In this document: one piece after another, positions 14,528 to 22,336 of the stretch | Position numbering within the stretch: position 1 is the stretch's first letter | How the letters are laid out: every line of letters begins with the position of its first letter | Assembly: GCA_031279515.1 (NCBI GenBank) | Contig: JAITII010000072.1 | Location: forward strand, 1 to 48,176 | Length of the DNA: 48,176 nucleotides | Direction: 5' to 3' | DNA from: Deltaproteobacteria bacterium | GTDB taxonomy: Bacteria > Desulfobacterota > Desulfarculia > Adiutricales > Adiutricaceae | Position numbers and translations under genes: made by a program | Notes under the pieces: model-generated | What the model saw: only the letters and a program-made list of their open reading frames with translations | Told to the model about the DNA's origin: nothing | The model's database searches: none

Positions 14528-16084
14528 CTTCTACTTACCAACCCTCAACATGAAATTGCTCATGGAGTTAACTATGTTTTAACTGCTTTAGACACAATGA
14601 GTTTTACTAACGCTGTTGACTTTTTACAAAGTTTTGCTAAACTATTTAATGTTTCAGCAAATATATTTGATCTAAATTTGTGGGATGATGGTAAATATGA
14701 AAATAGATTAACAGAAATGTTTGCTTATGGTTTAGAGTTTTATTTATTAAGCCAGTATTTTGCCGATACTTCAATAACAGATCTATCACAGAATTTTACT
14801 ACGGACGAACAACAAGCTTTACGTAATGTCTTATTAAACTTTACGCTTCATTTTAATATTTATAATTCGACTAATATGGGGTCATTTATACGACAATTTT
14901 TGGAGGAATACTATGCAGAAAGACAATCAAGGGGTGGACTGGTATCTAGCGGAACAACTGCAAACAACAGCAGCCTGTCTTCCGATGCAATTATCCAAAA
15001 TGATAAAGCCAATATATCATTGGCCCAGCGACATGCGCAGAATAATCTATCAAACATCGCACCAGATGCTAGAGGAATATCAGAAAATAATGAAAGACCC
15101 TCCCGAGATAACGACCAAAGCTCAAGTAATAGAGTATCTGAGACCTCTAACAGTCCTAGAGAGCAACGCTCTGATAATACAAGAACTGGCCAACAAATTG
15201 AACGAGAACTGGCCCGCAATAGAGGAGTGGACAGTGATACTGGGACGCTCTCCAACGCTAGACGAGATGCTAGCACGAACGAATCTGGAACTAGAGACAG
15301 TCGAAACGATAGAGCTCGAGCTTCCTACCGAGAGAATACCTCCGCTACGTCCCAAGAACGCAACGACTCAGACACCCAACAAAATAAACCTAAAGAAGGA
15401 ATAGAAGACGTTCCTGAGTCTTTTCGAAACTTCTATTTACCTGAGAACCTAATCGAAGAGCCCCAGGATATAATACGTAAGGCGCTTAATCCACCTCCTC
15501 TAGATGACTATCAACGCGTGCAGGACCCATACGGTCCTATACTAAAAGACTTAGACAGTCCCCTAGCTGACGTAGACCAGACATCAGAAACTGAGTATAC
15601 TATTGCCCAACAGGATGATTTTGCTGAGGAGATTAATAGTGTCATAACTTCCTACACAGCTAAGCATCCCTCTGCTGCGCCTCCAACTACACCCTCTATC
15701 CCAGCTCCACCACCAGCTGACTTGGCCCAAGCTCTATATAAGCAGGTCATGAAGGATAGGGACACTGCTAAGGCTACGCCGAGCTTCCATAATAATGATT
15801 TTGCTCCGCGGACATATAACCTTGTCTCTAATCTAAATAACTGGAACACCTTGGGCACTAAGATTCGGACCTATTTTGAGGACGCCAGCGCGCCTATGCG
15901 CCAGTTCTTTGCCCAGGCTATTGGCAAAGGCTCCGAAGACCTACCCATTAACCACGCCTGGTCCCTCTTTCCAGGGCGCCAGCGCGAGGTCTTAAATAGA
16001 CTCACTAAGGGTGCTTTTTCTCCTCTGGTACCAAACACAACGGGGTTTTATAAACCCCTAAACGCGTACCAGTTTGTTATATAG
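14528..16084 (+). CDS. Phage-like protein with truncated zincin-type region (host frame of an overlap)
   Basis: The frame is open from 14528 (after a stop at 14525-14527) to 16084. The first ATG is at 14597, giving 495 residues. Just before that ATG the frame encodes HEIAHGVNYVLTALD, a metallopeptidase HExxH signature, followed about 45 residues on by TEMFAYGLEFYL, a possible third zinc ligand. The 5' end of the gene therefore seems lost and the ATG may not be the original start. Residues about 106-270 are abnormally rich in Ser, Asn, Arg, Asp and Thr; this stretch coincides with a separate ORF in another frame (14913-15404). The rest (about 271-495) has Pro-rich linkers and ends FPGRQREVLNRLTKGAF then LNAYQFVI. 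I do not recognise a family for that part. ATA and CTA codons are common, unlike nearby genes, which suggests phage or plasmid origin. Confidence 0.45.
   Translation, partial: LLLTNPQHEIAHGVNYVLTALDTMSFTNAVDFLQSFAKLFNVSANIFDLNLWDDGKYENRLTEMFAYGLEFYLLSQYFADTSITDLSQNFTTDEQQALRNVLLNFTLHFNIYNSTNMGSFIRQFLEEYYAERQSRGGLVSSGTTANNSSLSSDAIIQNDKANISLAQRHAQNNLSNIAPDARGISENNERPSRDNDQSSSNRVSETSNSPREQRSDNTRTGQQIERELARNRGVDSDTGTLSNARRDASTNESGTRDSRNDRARASYRENTSATSQERNDSDTQQNKPKEGIEDVPESFRNFYLPENLIEEPQDIIRKALNPPPLDDYQRVQDPYGPILKDLDSPLADVDQTSETEYTIAQQDDFAEEINSVITSYTAKHPSAAPPTTPSIPAPPPADLAQALYKQVMKDRDTAKATPSFHNNDFAPRTYNLVSNLNNWNTLGTKIRTYFEDASAPMRQFFAQAIGKGSEDLPINHAWSLFPGRQREVLNRLTKGAFSPLVPNTTGFYKPLNAYQFVI
14913..15404 (+). 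CDS. Unknown 163-residue protein overprinted in a second frame
   Basis: An ORF lying wholly inside the 14528-16084 frame, but in another phase. It has a textbook ribosome-binding site, GGAGG with six bases before ATG. The protein looks like an ordinary folded helical protein: it contains Trp and Tyr (VDWYLAEQL, IYHWPSDMRR, NENWPAIEEW) and no low-complexity runs, whereas the other frame across the same bases is a Ser/Asn/Arg-rich string. Both frames lack stops for about 490 bases. Its codon habits (many ATA, CTA, GAG, GAC) match those of the flanking parts of the larger frame. Either this is a true overlapping gene, or the larger gene suffered two compensating frameshifts and this is its true middle. 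No homologue is recognised. Confidence 0.5.
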   Translation: MQKDNQGVDWYLAEQLQTTAACLPMQLSKMIKPIYHWPSDMRRIIYQTSHQMLEEYQKIMKDPPEITTKAQVIEYLRPLTVLESNALIIQELANKLNENWPAIEEWTVILGRSPTLDEMLARTNLELETVETIELELPTERIPPLRPKNATTQTPNKINLKKE

Positions 16085-16094
16085 CTCTACCTTT

Positions 16095-17126
16095 TTATTT
16101 GGCATTTAGAAATTTGACAAGATATTCTCTTTCTGTATCTTGCACGTCTCTTTCAGTAACCAGGTCTGGGTACAGCCAGTGCGCCACTTGATAGACGCCA
16201 ATGATGTTACGGGTGCCACCTGATAGATCTTCATCCAAGACATATACATTATGATTTTTTATGGCTCTCATGTCTTCCCAGCCAGGCCTTTTTAGCACGC
16301 TATCCAGTAAGGCTTGCCGCACGCTTTCTTTTTTTTGCATATCTTCATAATTGATAAACATAGCCAGCTTTATAATGAAATCTGGGTCAGTTTTAATAAT
16401 CCACTCTCCATCTATTTCAGCGTTGTAGCGAGTAATAAATTTTCCCAGGTTGTCGCCCCCAGCCATGACAATAGTTTCATAAACTTCTGACTCTACCCCA
16501 GCAATTTTATTTGTGTAGAAATATTCCACCAATACTGTGGGTTTCTTTCTATTTGCTGCTCTTATTCTGGCATCTAGTATGTCAAATTTTTCTTTGTTCC
16601 ATAAGAGAAAGTTTTTGGCGCGCAATGGAGCGTCACCTCCCAATACTTCTGCCAAGATGCCCATCTCTTTTTCCAATCGTAAAGGTGAATTAATGTCCAG
16701 ACGCAAAACTGCGATGTCTAGGGCTGCTAGCTGACCTTCAAGTTCCGGTCCGGGATTATCGGACCAGGTTATGACTAGCTGAGGATTCAGTTTAGCTAAG
16801 GTTTCAAGATTGGGAACAAAGCCCCTACCAACACTTTCAATATTAGCCAGTTCAGGAATGGAGCCTACCCTCAATTTGGTGTAGTTGCTGGTGCCAACAA
16901 CTCTATCTATGGCTCCCAGTATCTTTATAGCCTCTGTTATTGGGAGAGATAAGGCTACAATCCTTTGAGGAGCCACAGGTATTCTTACTATCCTACCCAA
17001 GGAGTCCTCCACGGATATAGATGATTCTTTTGTCTCTTCTGCCATAAGAGTCTTAAGGGCAAATAAAACTAAGATAAAAATAGCCGAAAAGAAGAGAATG
17101 GCAAAATTTTTGAATAAGAATCTCAT
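16095..17126 (-). CDS. Metal-chelate periplasmic binding protein, array copy 7
   Basis: A 343-residue TroA/BtuF-like binding protein (PF01497 type). The signal peptide is hydrophobic over about 8-27, with cleavage near LMAEE and no lipobox. The mature start VEDSLGRIVRIPVAPQRIVAL is the family's opening strand. Array-specific motifs are VGRGFVPNLE, DNPGPELEGQL, LKRPGWEDMRAI and GGTRNIIGVYQVAHWLYPDLV. Like the rest of the array it should capture a metal chelate in the periplasm and pass it to the FecCD permease at 30658-31677. It is the last gene of the leftward unit, and its ATG overlaps the TGA of the preceding copy (ATGA), so translation is coupled. Among the copies it groups by motif with the 21132 gene (DNPGPELEGQL). 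Confidence 0.88.
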   Translation of the reverse strand: MRFLFKNFAILFFSAIFILVLFALKTLMAEETKESSISVEDSLGRIVRIPVAPQRIVALSLPITEAIKILGAIDRVVGTSNYTKLRVGSIPELANIESVGRGFVPNLETLAKLNPQLVITWSDNPGPELEGQLAALDIAVLRLDINSPLRLEKEMGILAEVLGGDAPLRAKNFLLWNKEKFDILDARIRAANRKKPTVLVEYFYTNKIAGVESEVYETIVMAGGDNLGKFITRYNAEIDGEWIIKTDPDFIIKLAMFINYEDMQKKESVRQALLDSVLKRPGWEDMRAIKNHNVYVLDEDLSGGTRNIIGVYQVAHWLYPDLVTERDVQDTEREYLVKFLNAK

Positions 17127-18166
17127 GGAACAACACTTATGTTCTGGAATTTTTCTAAATAATTTGACATTATTATTGTAGCCTTCTCGGTGGATACCAG
17201 GTCAGGATAAAACCAATGGGCTATTGTATAGATCCCAACGATATTACGTGGTCCTTGGCAGAGATCTGCATCTAGCACATAAACATTTTTGTTTAAAATA
17301 GCCTGCATGTCCTCCCATCCTTTTCTACTTAGGACACTATTTTGCATCTCTTCCATCCGCCTTGGTATTTCACTTCTTGGCTCATTAGAATTTCTAAAAA
17401 TTTTGAGTAAGAATTGCGGGTTAGCTCTTATCATCCATTCTGTTCCTACATCTGCGTAAGTTTTTGGAATGTTAGACGCCAGATTGTCTCCCCCTGCCAG
17501 AACTATTGTGTCATGGATCCCTGAGGTGTTGCCTATGACTGTGCCCATCTGTGCCTGCTCAATGAGAAATGTCTTTCGCCCTTGACCTGATTTATGAAGA
17601 AGTTCTTGATATTCAGTATCTAGGCTGTAGTACCAATTAAGAAATATCTCTGCCTTTTCTGAGGCCTTGGGCCCTAAAATTTTCGCTAGAAGTCTTGTTT
17701 CTTGGTAAAAGTACTGCGGTTTCATTAAGTCAAGCCTTAACACTTTTATTCCCAATGGTTCTAGTTGTCTTTCCAGTTCTGGGCCAGGGTAGTCGCACCA
17801 AGTGATAACAAGATCAGGGGATAGCCTAACCAATTCCTCCAGGTTAGGGGTAAATCCTCTCCCAATATCTGGAATATTTATGATATCTGGCATAAGATCT
17901 GCTCTTTGTTTTATTGTAGTGGTGGTTCCCACAATTCTGTCCATACCATCCATTAATCGTATAAGTTCCGTAGCTGCCAGAGTGAAGGGTAGTATCCTCC
18001 TGGGATTTTTGGGTACGCTTACTAGCCTACCCATGGAATCAGGAACAACAATCAAAGAATCTTCTTCATTATTGGCCTTAAGGCATAATGACGCCATGAG
18101 TATTGAAACTATAAGCCATAGGAGAAATAAGCCTGGCTTAATGCCTTTCAAAAAAATCTTGTTCAC
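17123..18166 (-). CDS. Metal-chelate periplasmic binding protein, array copy 6
   Basis: A 347-residue paralogue in the array. The signal peptide spans about 10-30 (cleavage near LKANN). Motifs are VPDSMGRLVSVPKNPRRILPF, GRGFTPNLEELVRL, DLVITWCDYPGPELERQL, SRKGWEDMQAI and QGPRNIVGIYTIAHWFYPDLV. The CDYPGPELE form with Cys is shared with copy 5. The start is GTG at 18166; the preceding copy stops three bases before it, so re-initiation is likely. The internal EQAQMGTVIGNTSGIHDTIVLAGGDNL segment differs from its neighbours in the region that lines the binding cleft in relatives, which may mean a different ligand preference. Confidence 0.88.
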   Translation of the reverse strand: MNKIFLKGIKPGLFLLWLIVSILMASLCLKANNEEDSLIVVPDSMGRLVSVPKNPRRILPFTLAATELIRLMDGMDRIVGTTTTIKQRADLMPDIINIPDIGRGFTPNLEELVRLSPDLVITWCDYPGPELERQLEPLGIKVLRLDLMKPQYFYQETRLLAKILGPKASEKAEIFLNWYYSLDTEYQELLHKSGQGRKTFLIEQAQMGTVIGNTSGIHDTIVLAGGDNLASNIPKTYADVGTEWMIRANPQFLLKIFRNSNEPRSEIPRRMEEMQNSVLSRKGWEDMQAILNKNVYVLDADLCQGPRNIVGIYTIAHWFYPDLVSTEKATIIMSNYLEKFQNISVVP

Positions 18167-18168
18167 TA

Positions 18169-19215
18169 TTAGTCACTAATGTTTAGAAATTTTTGCAGAT
18201 ATTCGGCCCTTATTGCCCCAGCCTTCTCTTGGGGTACTAGCTCAGGATAAAACCACTGGGCTACTGTATATACTCCCACTATGTTTCTTGGACCACCACA
18301 AAGATCTGCGTCTAATACGTGCACATTACCCTCCCTTATGGCCCGCAAGTTTTCCCAGCCTTTTCTATTTATTATTTCCTCGCGCATCTCATCCATGATC
18401 CTTGACCCTTCCTCAGTAGGGCCTATCCCTGAGGACCTGAATACCTTCAGGTAAAAATCAGGGTCCGCTCTTAAAATCCATTCAATGTCCACTTCAGCGG
18501 ATCTGAGGGTTATAAAAGATGCCAGGTTTTCCCCACCGGCTTCTTCAGTTGTGCCATAGATTCCTGAAGGCCGACCCACCAACACCCCTGGGCTGCTGGG
18601 TTGCTCCACTAGAACCGTGGGCTTAGCTAGGCCGGATTTTACTATGCTTTCCTGTAAAGAATTCTCCAGTTCTCCGTACCAGGCCAGGAAGTTTTCCCCT
18701 CTTTCCGGGGCATCTCCGCCTAAGATAGAGGCTAGCACTCTGGTTTCGCGGAAAAAATCCTTGGGGTGCATAATGTCCAAACGGAGTACCTTTATGCCCA
18801 GAGGCTCCAAGAGCCCTTCCAGTTCTGGACCAGGATAGTCGCACCAGGTGATTACTAAATCTGGGTCCAGCCTCACCAAGACCTCCAGGTTGGGGGTAAA
18901 GCCCCTGCCCACGTCAGGGAGCTTTATAATCTCGGGAAATAGATCCTCTCTCGTCTTCACAATGGACGTGGTCCCTACTACCCTATCCATTGCCCCCATG
19001 ATTCGGATAAGCTCTGTTGAGGCAGTGGTAAGTGGGAGTATCCTTTGGGGGTCTTTGGGCACTTGTACTTCTCTTCCAAAGGAGTCTGTTACAGACATGA
19101 AAGAATCTTCCAAATCTCTGGCTCCAAGGGTACTTGGGGAACCAAAAAAAGAGAAAAGTAGTGCAAAAAGGACTGTTTTAAGGAGGCTTAATCTATTTTT
19201 GTTCTTTTGGGTCAT
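18169..19215 (-). CDS. Metal-chelate periplasmic binding protein, array copy 5
   Basis: A 348-residue paralogue with a signal peptide (about 12-32, cleavage near LGARD). Motifs are VTDSFGREVQVPKDPQRILPL, GRGFTPNLEVLVRLDPDLVITWCDYPGPELEGLL, INRKGWENLRAI and GGPRNIVGVYTVAQWFYPELV. It is very close to copy 4, with long identical stretches such as GRGFTPNLEVLVRL and TELIR-x-(M/L)GAMDRVVGTTSIV, which indicates a recent tandem duplication. Its ATG lies inside the end of copy 4 (23-base overlap). The cleft-facing segment EQPSSPGVLVGRPSGIYGTTEEAGGENL is distinct. Confidence 0.88.
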   Translation of the reverse strand: MTQKNKNRLSLLKTVLFALLFSFFGSPSTLGARDLEDSFMSVTDSFGREVQVPKDPQRILPLTTASTELIRIMGAMDRVVGTTSIVKTREDLFPEIIKLPDVGRGFTPNLEVLVRLDPDLVITWCDYPGPELEGLLEPLGIKVLRLDIMHPKDFFRETRVLASILGGDAPERGENFLAWYGELENSLQESIVKSGLAKPTVLVEQPSSPGVLVGRPSGIYGTTEEAGGENLASFITLRSAEVDIEWILRADPDFYLKVFRSSGIGPTEEGSRIMDEMREEIINRKGWENLRAIREGNVHVLDADLCGGPRNIVGVYTVAQWFYPELVPQEKAGAIRAEYLQKFLNISD

Positions 19216-20257
19216 TAAAAACGCCTATCTCCTGGAATCTTTGAAAGTACTCGGTTTTAATCCTTAAAGCTTTGCCACTAGATACCAGATCTGGGTAGAA
19301 CCAGTTCGCAACTGTATAGATGCCTATCATGTTTCGAGGTCCTCCGCAAATGTCGTTATCTAATACCCGAACCTTTTCTTCCTTTACGGCTCTCATGTTT
19401 TCCCAACCATCTCTGGTAATGACTTCCCTACGCATGTCTTCCATATATCTTGGCGAATCCTCCCTTAACCCCCCTGTGAAACGGTAAACTTTAATGAAGT
19501 ATTCAGGATTAGTCTGAAAAATCCATTCTACGTTAACGTCCCCCGCCCTACCAGGGATAAAAGGGGCAAGGTACTCCCCTTGGGCATGTAGGATGACGCC
19601 GTAAGCACCTGAAGTGGCACCAGCTATATGCCCCATACCGGATTCTTCAGCTAATACAGTGGGTTTTTTTCTAGAAGACTTTGTGATGCTTTCCCTAAGT
19701 GAAGTCTCCAAGTCCCTGTACCACCCAAGAAAGCTCTCTGCCCTCTGGGGAGCGTCGCCGCCTAAGATAAGGGCAAGCTCTTCTGTTTCTCGGTAGAAGT
19801 CACCCGGGAGCATAAGGTCAAGGCGTAAAAAGTTTATTCCCAGGGTTTTCAGCTGCTTTTCCACTTCAGGGGGAGGATAATCAGACCAAGCTATAACAAG
19901 ATCGGGGGCAAGCCTTACTAATACCTCCAGATTGGGCGTAAAACCCCGCCCCACATCAGGCAGCTGTGAAATATCGGGTATTAGGTCATTTCTAGCCCTA
20001 ACAATGGAGGTGGTCCCCACTACGCGGTCCATGGCACCTAATAGGCGGATAAGTTCCGTGGCACTTGTGGTTAAGGGAACTATTCTTTGGGGATTTTTGG
20101 GTACAGTTATAGGCCTTTCTAAGGAATCTATAACAGTTATGAAAGAGTCCTTAAAATCCTCGCCATTAAGGCTTATAGGGTAGCATATGAATGAGAAAAC
20201 CTGGGTTAAAATGATGAGTGTTAAAAAAATAGCACAAGGGTAGGATCTAATTGTCAT
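19193..20257 (-). CDS. Metal-chelate periplasmic binding protein, array copy 4
   Basis: A 354-residue paralogue with an N-terminal hydrophobic signal (about 8-30). Motifs are VIDSLERPITVPKNPQRIVPL, GRGFTPNLEVLVRLAPDLVIAWSDYPPPEVEKQL, ITRDGWENMRAV and GGPRNMIGIYTVANWFYPDLV. PPPEVE replaces the PGPELE seen elsewhere, and the LHAQGEYLAPF segment replaces the usual MAGGDNLA, so the ligand pocket may differ from the other copies. It is nearest in sequence to copy 5. It is the first intact gene after the dead copy at 20308-21060, 50 bases away, so its transcription depends on reading through that remnant or on a promoter I cannot identify. Confidence 0.88.
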   Translation of the reverse strand: MTIRSYPCAIFLTLIILTQVFSFICYPISLNGEDFKDSFITVIDSLERPITVPKNPQRIVPLTTSATELIRLLGAMDRVVGTTSIVRARNDLIPDISQLPDVGRGFTPNLEVLVRLAPDLVIAWSDYPPPEVEKQLKTLGINFLRLDLMLPGDFYRETEELALILGGDAPQRAESFLGWYRDLETSLRESITKSSRKKPTVLAEESGMGHIAGATSGAYGVILHAQGEYLAPFIPGRAGDVNVEWIFQTNPEYFIKVYRFTGGLREDSPRYMEDMRREVITRDGWENMRAVKEEKVRVLDNDICGGPRNMIGIYTVANWFYPDLVSSGKALRIKTEYFQRFQEIGVFNDPKEQK

Positions 20258-20307
20258 AGATGGTACATCTTTTATGAACTTTGCTTCTCATCAGGATACT
20301 AGAGCAA

Positions 20308-21060
20308 TTATGCATTAGTATTGTAAGAACTTAGCCGTTTCGTAAACCCCTGAAATCTTTGGAAATATTCTTTTTCGATACGCTGATCCTCGCTAATCGG
20401 CACTAAGCCTGGATAAAACCATTGGGCAACCTTATAGCTACTTACAATGTTGTCAGGACCACCGGTACGAGCTGCGTCCATGACATACACATGCCCGTCA
20501 ACAATCGCCTTTATCTCTCCTTACCCCTTTCTTTCCAGTATATCTTTAGTCATTGCCTCAATTAATTCTTGGGGAGCTTTTCTTTCTTCTAGAGACAGTA
20601 ACGAGACAAGTTTTATGAAAAATCTGGGGTTTGACGAACAAGTCATTCGCTTTCGACTTCGAAAGCCCTTCTGTTTATGCCTTAAGCAAGATTACTGCCG
20701 CCTGCCATGCCTGGAGTGCGATTGTTAGCCGACTGTGCACCAGCTATTATCAGTCTTTGTGTGTATTTCTCGGCTAAGGCTGTAAGTTTTACCCTCTCTA
20801 GGTTTGTCATCAAGGTTACTTGATGTATGATATAAGTTTTTTTGACATACATGCTGATGTCATAAACCTATTTAATACCTCCCAAAAGCCTTATAATTGC
20901 CGTTTCAGTTGTTGAAAGTGAGACTATTTTTTGGGGATTTTGTATTATGCTTCCCCTCATTTTTAAAAATCTTCCACGATAATCTATTCTTTTTCTTCTC
21001 CTATTCTGGAGCTGGAAATGCCCATAAGCTTAGGATGTCAAGTAATATAAGGATATATTT
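20308..21060 (-). pseudogene. Dead binding-protein gene, array copy 3
   Basis: The 3' end still reads MYVMDAARTGGPDNIVSSYKVAQWFYPGLVPIS...EYFQRFQGF, the C-terminus of an array protein. The 5' end (about 20890-21060) aligns base by base with the start of copy 2: GAAGAAAAAGAATAG against GAGGAAAAAGAATATA, and then a frame reading NPQKIVSLSTTETAIIRLLG. The TAG replaces the Tyr codon of copy 2 near mature residue 2. Between these ends the frame is broken by several stops and deletions, and the length has shrunk. Its nearest relative is copy 2, next to it, so a tandem duplicate was made and then lost. Confidence 0.85.
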
Positions 21061-21131
21061 TTTCTTTTTTTTATCAATTTTTTATTATTAACTAGCTCTG
21101 TAACTAAATAACGTCCCATAGCTTATATTTC

Positions 21132-22172
21132 TTAAGGCCAGCTAGCAAATCCTTGAAATCTTTCGAAATATTCTTTTTCTAATTTTTCAACCTCATCTTC
21201 TCTCACCAGATCGGGATAGAACCAGTGGGCTACTTGATAGATGCTCGTGAAATTTCTGGGCCCTCCCGATGTATCTGCGTCCAGGACATAGACTCGTCTG
21301 TCTTTAATGGCCTTAACATCTTCCCAGCCAGGGCGGTTCAATACATCGGAGCGCAAATATTCCATTAAATCCTTGGGTGACCTGCGTTCCTCCAGGGAGA
21401 GGAACATGACAAGTTTAATGATAAATTCAGGATTTTCCCGTACCACCCATTCGCTATCCACCTCGGCGGATTTTCTGTCAATATTTTTGGCCAGATTATC
21501 TCCTCCTGCCATTACTGTGGTGTAGTAGCTGGCAGACTGGTTACCTGCTATTAAAAGCCTTTCAGAGTAATGTTCCACGAGCACCGTGGGTTTGGGCTTT
21601 TCCAAGATTAGATTTTGCAGTCTATTTTCCAGATTTTTGTTCCAACTTAAGAACTCTTTAGCCCTTTCTGGGGCTTGGCCTCCCATGACCTCTGCTAAGA
21701 TTAGGGTCTCTCTTTCCAGCTCCCAGGGTAAGATGAAGTCCAAGCGCAAGAGGCCGATTCCTAATACTTTAAGTTGTCCTTCCAGCTCTGGGCCTGGGTT
21801 ATCGCTCCAGGCTATCACGAGGTCAGGATTAAGCTTGGCAATTATCTCCAAGTTTGGCACAAAACCTCTCCCCACATTAGTCATGTCTTTTACCTCAGGG
21901 ATGATATCTTCCCTAGTCTTGACAAAGATTGTTGTGCCTACAACCCTATCTATATAACCCAAAAGCCTTAGCACCTCTGCGGAGGTGGCAGTCAAAGCCA
22001 CAATTTTCTGGGGATTTTTGGGAACTATGATCCTCCTTTTTAAAGAGTCTTCCACAGTAATATATTCTTTTTCCTCTCCCTTGGACGGGGCAGGGTAGGC
22101 GACAAGATACATTAAAGCAAAGCCTAATAGGAGGATAATAAGGCTAGATTTTTTAAAATGATTTTTTGGCAT
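21132..22172 (-). CDS. Metal-chelate periplasmic binding protein, array copy 2
   Basis: A 346-residue paralogue with a signal peptide (about 9-27, cleavage near PSKGE). Motifs are VEDSLKRRIIVPKNPQKIVAL, GRGFVPNLEIIAKLNPDLVIAWSDNPGPELEGQL, LNRPGWEDVKAI and GGPRNFTSIYQVAHWFYPDLV. It is the parent or sister of the adjacent dead copy 3. The LNPDLVIAWSDNPGPELEGQL stretch links it to copy 7 at the far end of the array, so gene order does not strictly follow relatedness and at least one duplication was not between neighbours. The start ATG at 22172 lacks a clear Shine-Dalgarno sequence. Confidence 0.88.
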   Translation of the reverse strand: MPKNHFKKSSLIILLLGFALMYLVAYPAPSKGEEKEYITVEDSLKRRIIVPKNPQKIVALTATSAEVLRLLGYIDRVVGTTIFVKTREDIIPEVKDMTNVGRGFVPNLEIIAKLNPDLVIAWSDNPGPELEGQLKVLGIGLLRLDFILPWELERETLILAEVMGGQAPERAKEFLSWNKNLENRLQNLILEKPKPTVLVEHYSERLLIAGNQSASYYTTVMAGGDNLAKNIDRKSAEVDSEWVVRENPEFIIKLVMFLSLEERRSPKDLMEYLRSDVLNRPGWEDVKAIKDRRVYVLDADTSGGPRNFTSIYQVAHWFYPDLVREDEVEKLEKEYFERFQGFASWP

Positions 22173-22336
22173 TTTTATGAGTTATTGATAAAAGAATTTA
22201 AACTGTGGTTTTTTTCGCTTTTAGTCAAAGAGCTATAATTTTCTCTTTTTGGACTTTCTAAGGTATTTAAAGTTTTAAAGCTACAGGCTATCAAGGTTAA
22301 CAGATCTGGGGCATAAAACGCATCTACGGGGCGATA

